A stretch of DNA of 54,548 bases. Origin: DATFWC01 sp045801465. GTDB lineage: Bacteria; Pseudomonadota; Alphaproteobacteria; Rhizobiales; Xanthobacteraceae. The stretch spans positions 1 to 54,548 of the forward strand of contig JBJMSU010000120.1 in the NCBI GenBank assembly GCA_045801465.1, written 5' to 3'. The notes beneath the pieces are model-generated. The model worked only from the letters and a program-made list of their open reading frames with translations. It searched no databases and was not told the DNA's origin. Both the position numbers and the translations under genes were made by a program. This document shows, in pieces, positions 53,729 through 54,548 of the stretch; within the stretch, counting starts at the first letter, position 1, and each line of letters begins with the position of its first letter.

Positions 53729-54490
53729 ATGTCAACGGTGCTCATCACCGGCTTCGGCCCGTTCCCGGGCGCACCGTTCAATCCGACGCAGGCGCTGGTC
53801 AGGCGGCTAGGCGCGCGACGACGACCGGCGCTTGCCGATGTCGAGCTCATCACGCACGTGTTTCGCACCCGTTACGGGGCGATCGACGAAGAGCTGCCGC
53901 GGCTCATCGCCCGGCATCGTCCCGACGTGCTGCTGATGTTCGGGCTCGCGGCGCGCTCGCGGGAATTGCGCGTCGAAACGCGCGCCCGCAATGCCGTCTC
54001 AGCCCTGGTGCCGGATGCGGGTGGGCGCATCTCCAGGAGCAATCGCATTCGCGCGGGCCAGCCGCCAGCGCTCGCCGGCCGTGCGCCGTTTCAAAAGCTG
54101 GTCAGCGTCGCACGGGCGGCGCGCATTCCTGCGCGACTGTCGCGCGATGCCGGTTCCTATTTGTGCAACTATCTTTATTGGCACGGATGCGAGGGAACGG
54201 CGGGCCACGCTCAAATCCCGGTCGTCGCGTTCGTCCATGTGCCGCTGGTGCGCCGGGCGGCAAGACCGCGCGGCCGTCGCCGTGCCAGGACGCTCGCCGA
54301 TCTCGCCCGCGCCGGCGAAGCCATTTTGCTCACGCTCGTGTCGGCGGCGCGGGCGCGTAGGGTGGGTCGAGGCGCCGCGCTCGGCTTGCGAGCGGGATCG
54401 CGGCAAGGCGCGCCGAAACCCACCAGCGGCGGAACCGATGGCGGTGGGTTTCGGAGCGTGGACCTGCGACACGATCGCGAGATCTCGTAA
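53729..54490 (+). CDS. pcp: pyroglutamyl-peptidase I with repeat-derived tail
   Basis: C15 cysteine peptidase that removes N-terminal pyroglutamate. VLITGFGPFPGAPFNPTQAL is the family start, so ATG 53729 is chosen. The catalytic Glu lies in RELRVETRARN, Cys in AGSYLCNYLYWH, and His in VVAFVHVPLV. The native protein is about 210 residues. The frame here is 253 residues because the last 44 are encoded by the dispersed repeat at 54357-54509 (GRGAALGLRAGSRQGAPK). The tail is probably disordered and should not affect the core. Confidence 0.83.
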   Translation: MSTVLITGFGPFPGAPFNPTQALVRRLGARRRPALADVELITHVFRTRYGAIDEELPRLIARHRPDVLLMFGLAARSRELRVETRARNAVSALVPDAGGRISRSNRIRAGQPPALAGRAPFQKLVSVARAARIPARLSRDAGSYLCNYLYWHGCEGTAGHAQIPVVAFVHVPLVRRAARPRGRRRARTLADLARAGEAILLTLVSAARARRVGRGAALGLRAGSRQGAPKPTSGGTDGGGFRSVDLRHDREIS

Positions 54491-54509
54491 CGCGCCTCAA
54501 CCCAGCTAC
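54357..54509. mobile_element. 150-base palindromic element, copy 2
   Basis: GTAGGGTGGGTCGAGGCGCC opens the element and CGCCTCAACCCAGCTAC closes it in inverse orientation. The central stem is GCGCCGAAACCCACC (54410-54424) with GGTGGGTTTCGG (54443-54454). It matches 39882-40033 in plan and in long stretches of sequence. It lies over the 3' end of the pyroglutamyl-peptidase frame. Confidence 0.7.
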
Positions 54510-54548
54510 AGCGCCACGGCGGTTAACCTAAACACCGCTGTCCCATCG

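Overview
The window looks like a chromosomal segment of an alphaproteobacterium of the order Hyphomicrobiales (Rhizobiales), probably near Bradyrhizobium, Rhodopseudomonas or Pseudolabrys. This rests on high GC content and on family content: a MucR regulator, DUF2336, DUF1491, DUF5330, DUF1236 and DUF4142 proteins, a UPF0260/YcgN protein, a split methylmalonyl-CoA mutase with MeaB, and CtrA-like TTAA-N7-TTAA sites. The placement is inference. I saw no rRNA, tRNA, CRISPR array, insertion-sequence transposase or phage genes.

Layout. 0-2.4 kb: a minus-strand operon for a PepSY protein, an OmpR-type response regulator and a PhoQ-like kinase. 2.5-5.6 kb: a patchy region with a diguanylate cyclase, a multicopper-oxidase remnant, an amidohydrolase remnant and small secreted proteins. 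5.8-8.9 kb: small envelope or stress proteins and a trypsin-like protease. 9-11.2 kb: a large secreted c-haem/beta-propeller-like protein. 11.3-12.3 kb: a VapC toxin with two tandem VapB-like antitoxins. 12.4-19.9 kb: two drug-efflux systems, a DHA2 major facilitator and a TetR-controlled RND pump with a perfect 16-bp inverted-repeat operator. 19.9-21.8 kb: a DUF433/DUF5615 pair and a hicBA pair, the latter lying between an intact ycgN and a broken partial copy of it. 22.2-25.6 kb: a PBP1A-type peptidoglycan synthase followed by a DUF1214/DUF1254 pair.

25.6-33.5 kb: lipoprotein and DUF genes, a DUF2336 gene with CtrA-like boxes, a DivJ/PleC-like histidine kinase overlapping a peptidoglycan-binding membrane protein, SufE and MucR. 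34-44 kb: housekeeping enzymes (S9 oligopeptidase, Fe-superoxide dismutase, GT39-type membrane protein, class IV aminotransferase, M20 dipeptidase, HerA-like ATPase) separated by palindromic intergenic repeats. 44-46.8 kb: two small conserved proteins and folP-folB-folK. 46.8-53.7 kb: mutA-mutB and meaB (propionyl/methylmalonyl-CoA metabolism), separated by an MNT/HEPN toxin-antitoxin pair, a Uma2 protein and a CsbD-like protein. The window ends in a pyroglutamyl-peptidase gene whose 3' end runs into a dispersed repeat that also occurs near 39.9 kb.

The strongest signals for follow-up are the hicBA insertion between ycgN copies, the vapB-vapB-vapC arrangement, the possible CtrA-linked kinase/DUF2336 cluster, the TetR operator, and the repeat that has extended the pyroglutamyl-peptidase reading frame. 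I did not find a clearly new multi-gene defence or biosynthetic system.
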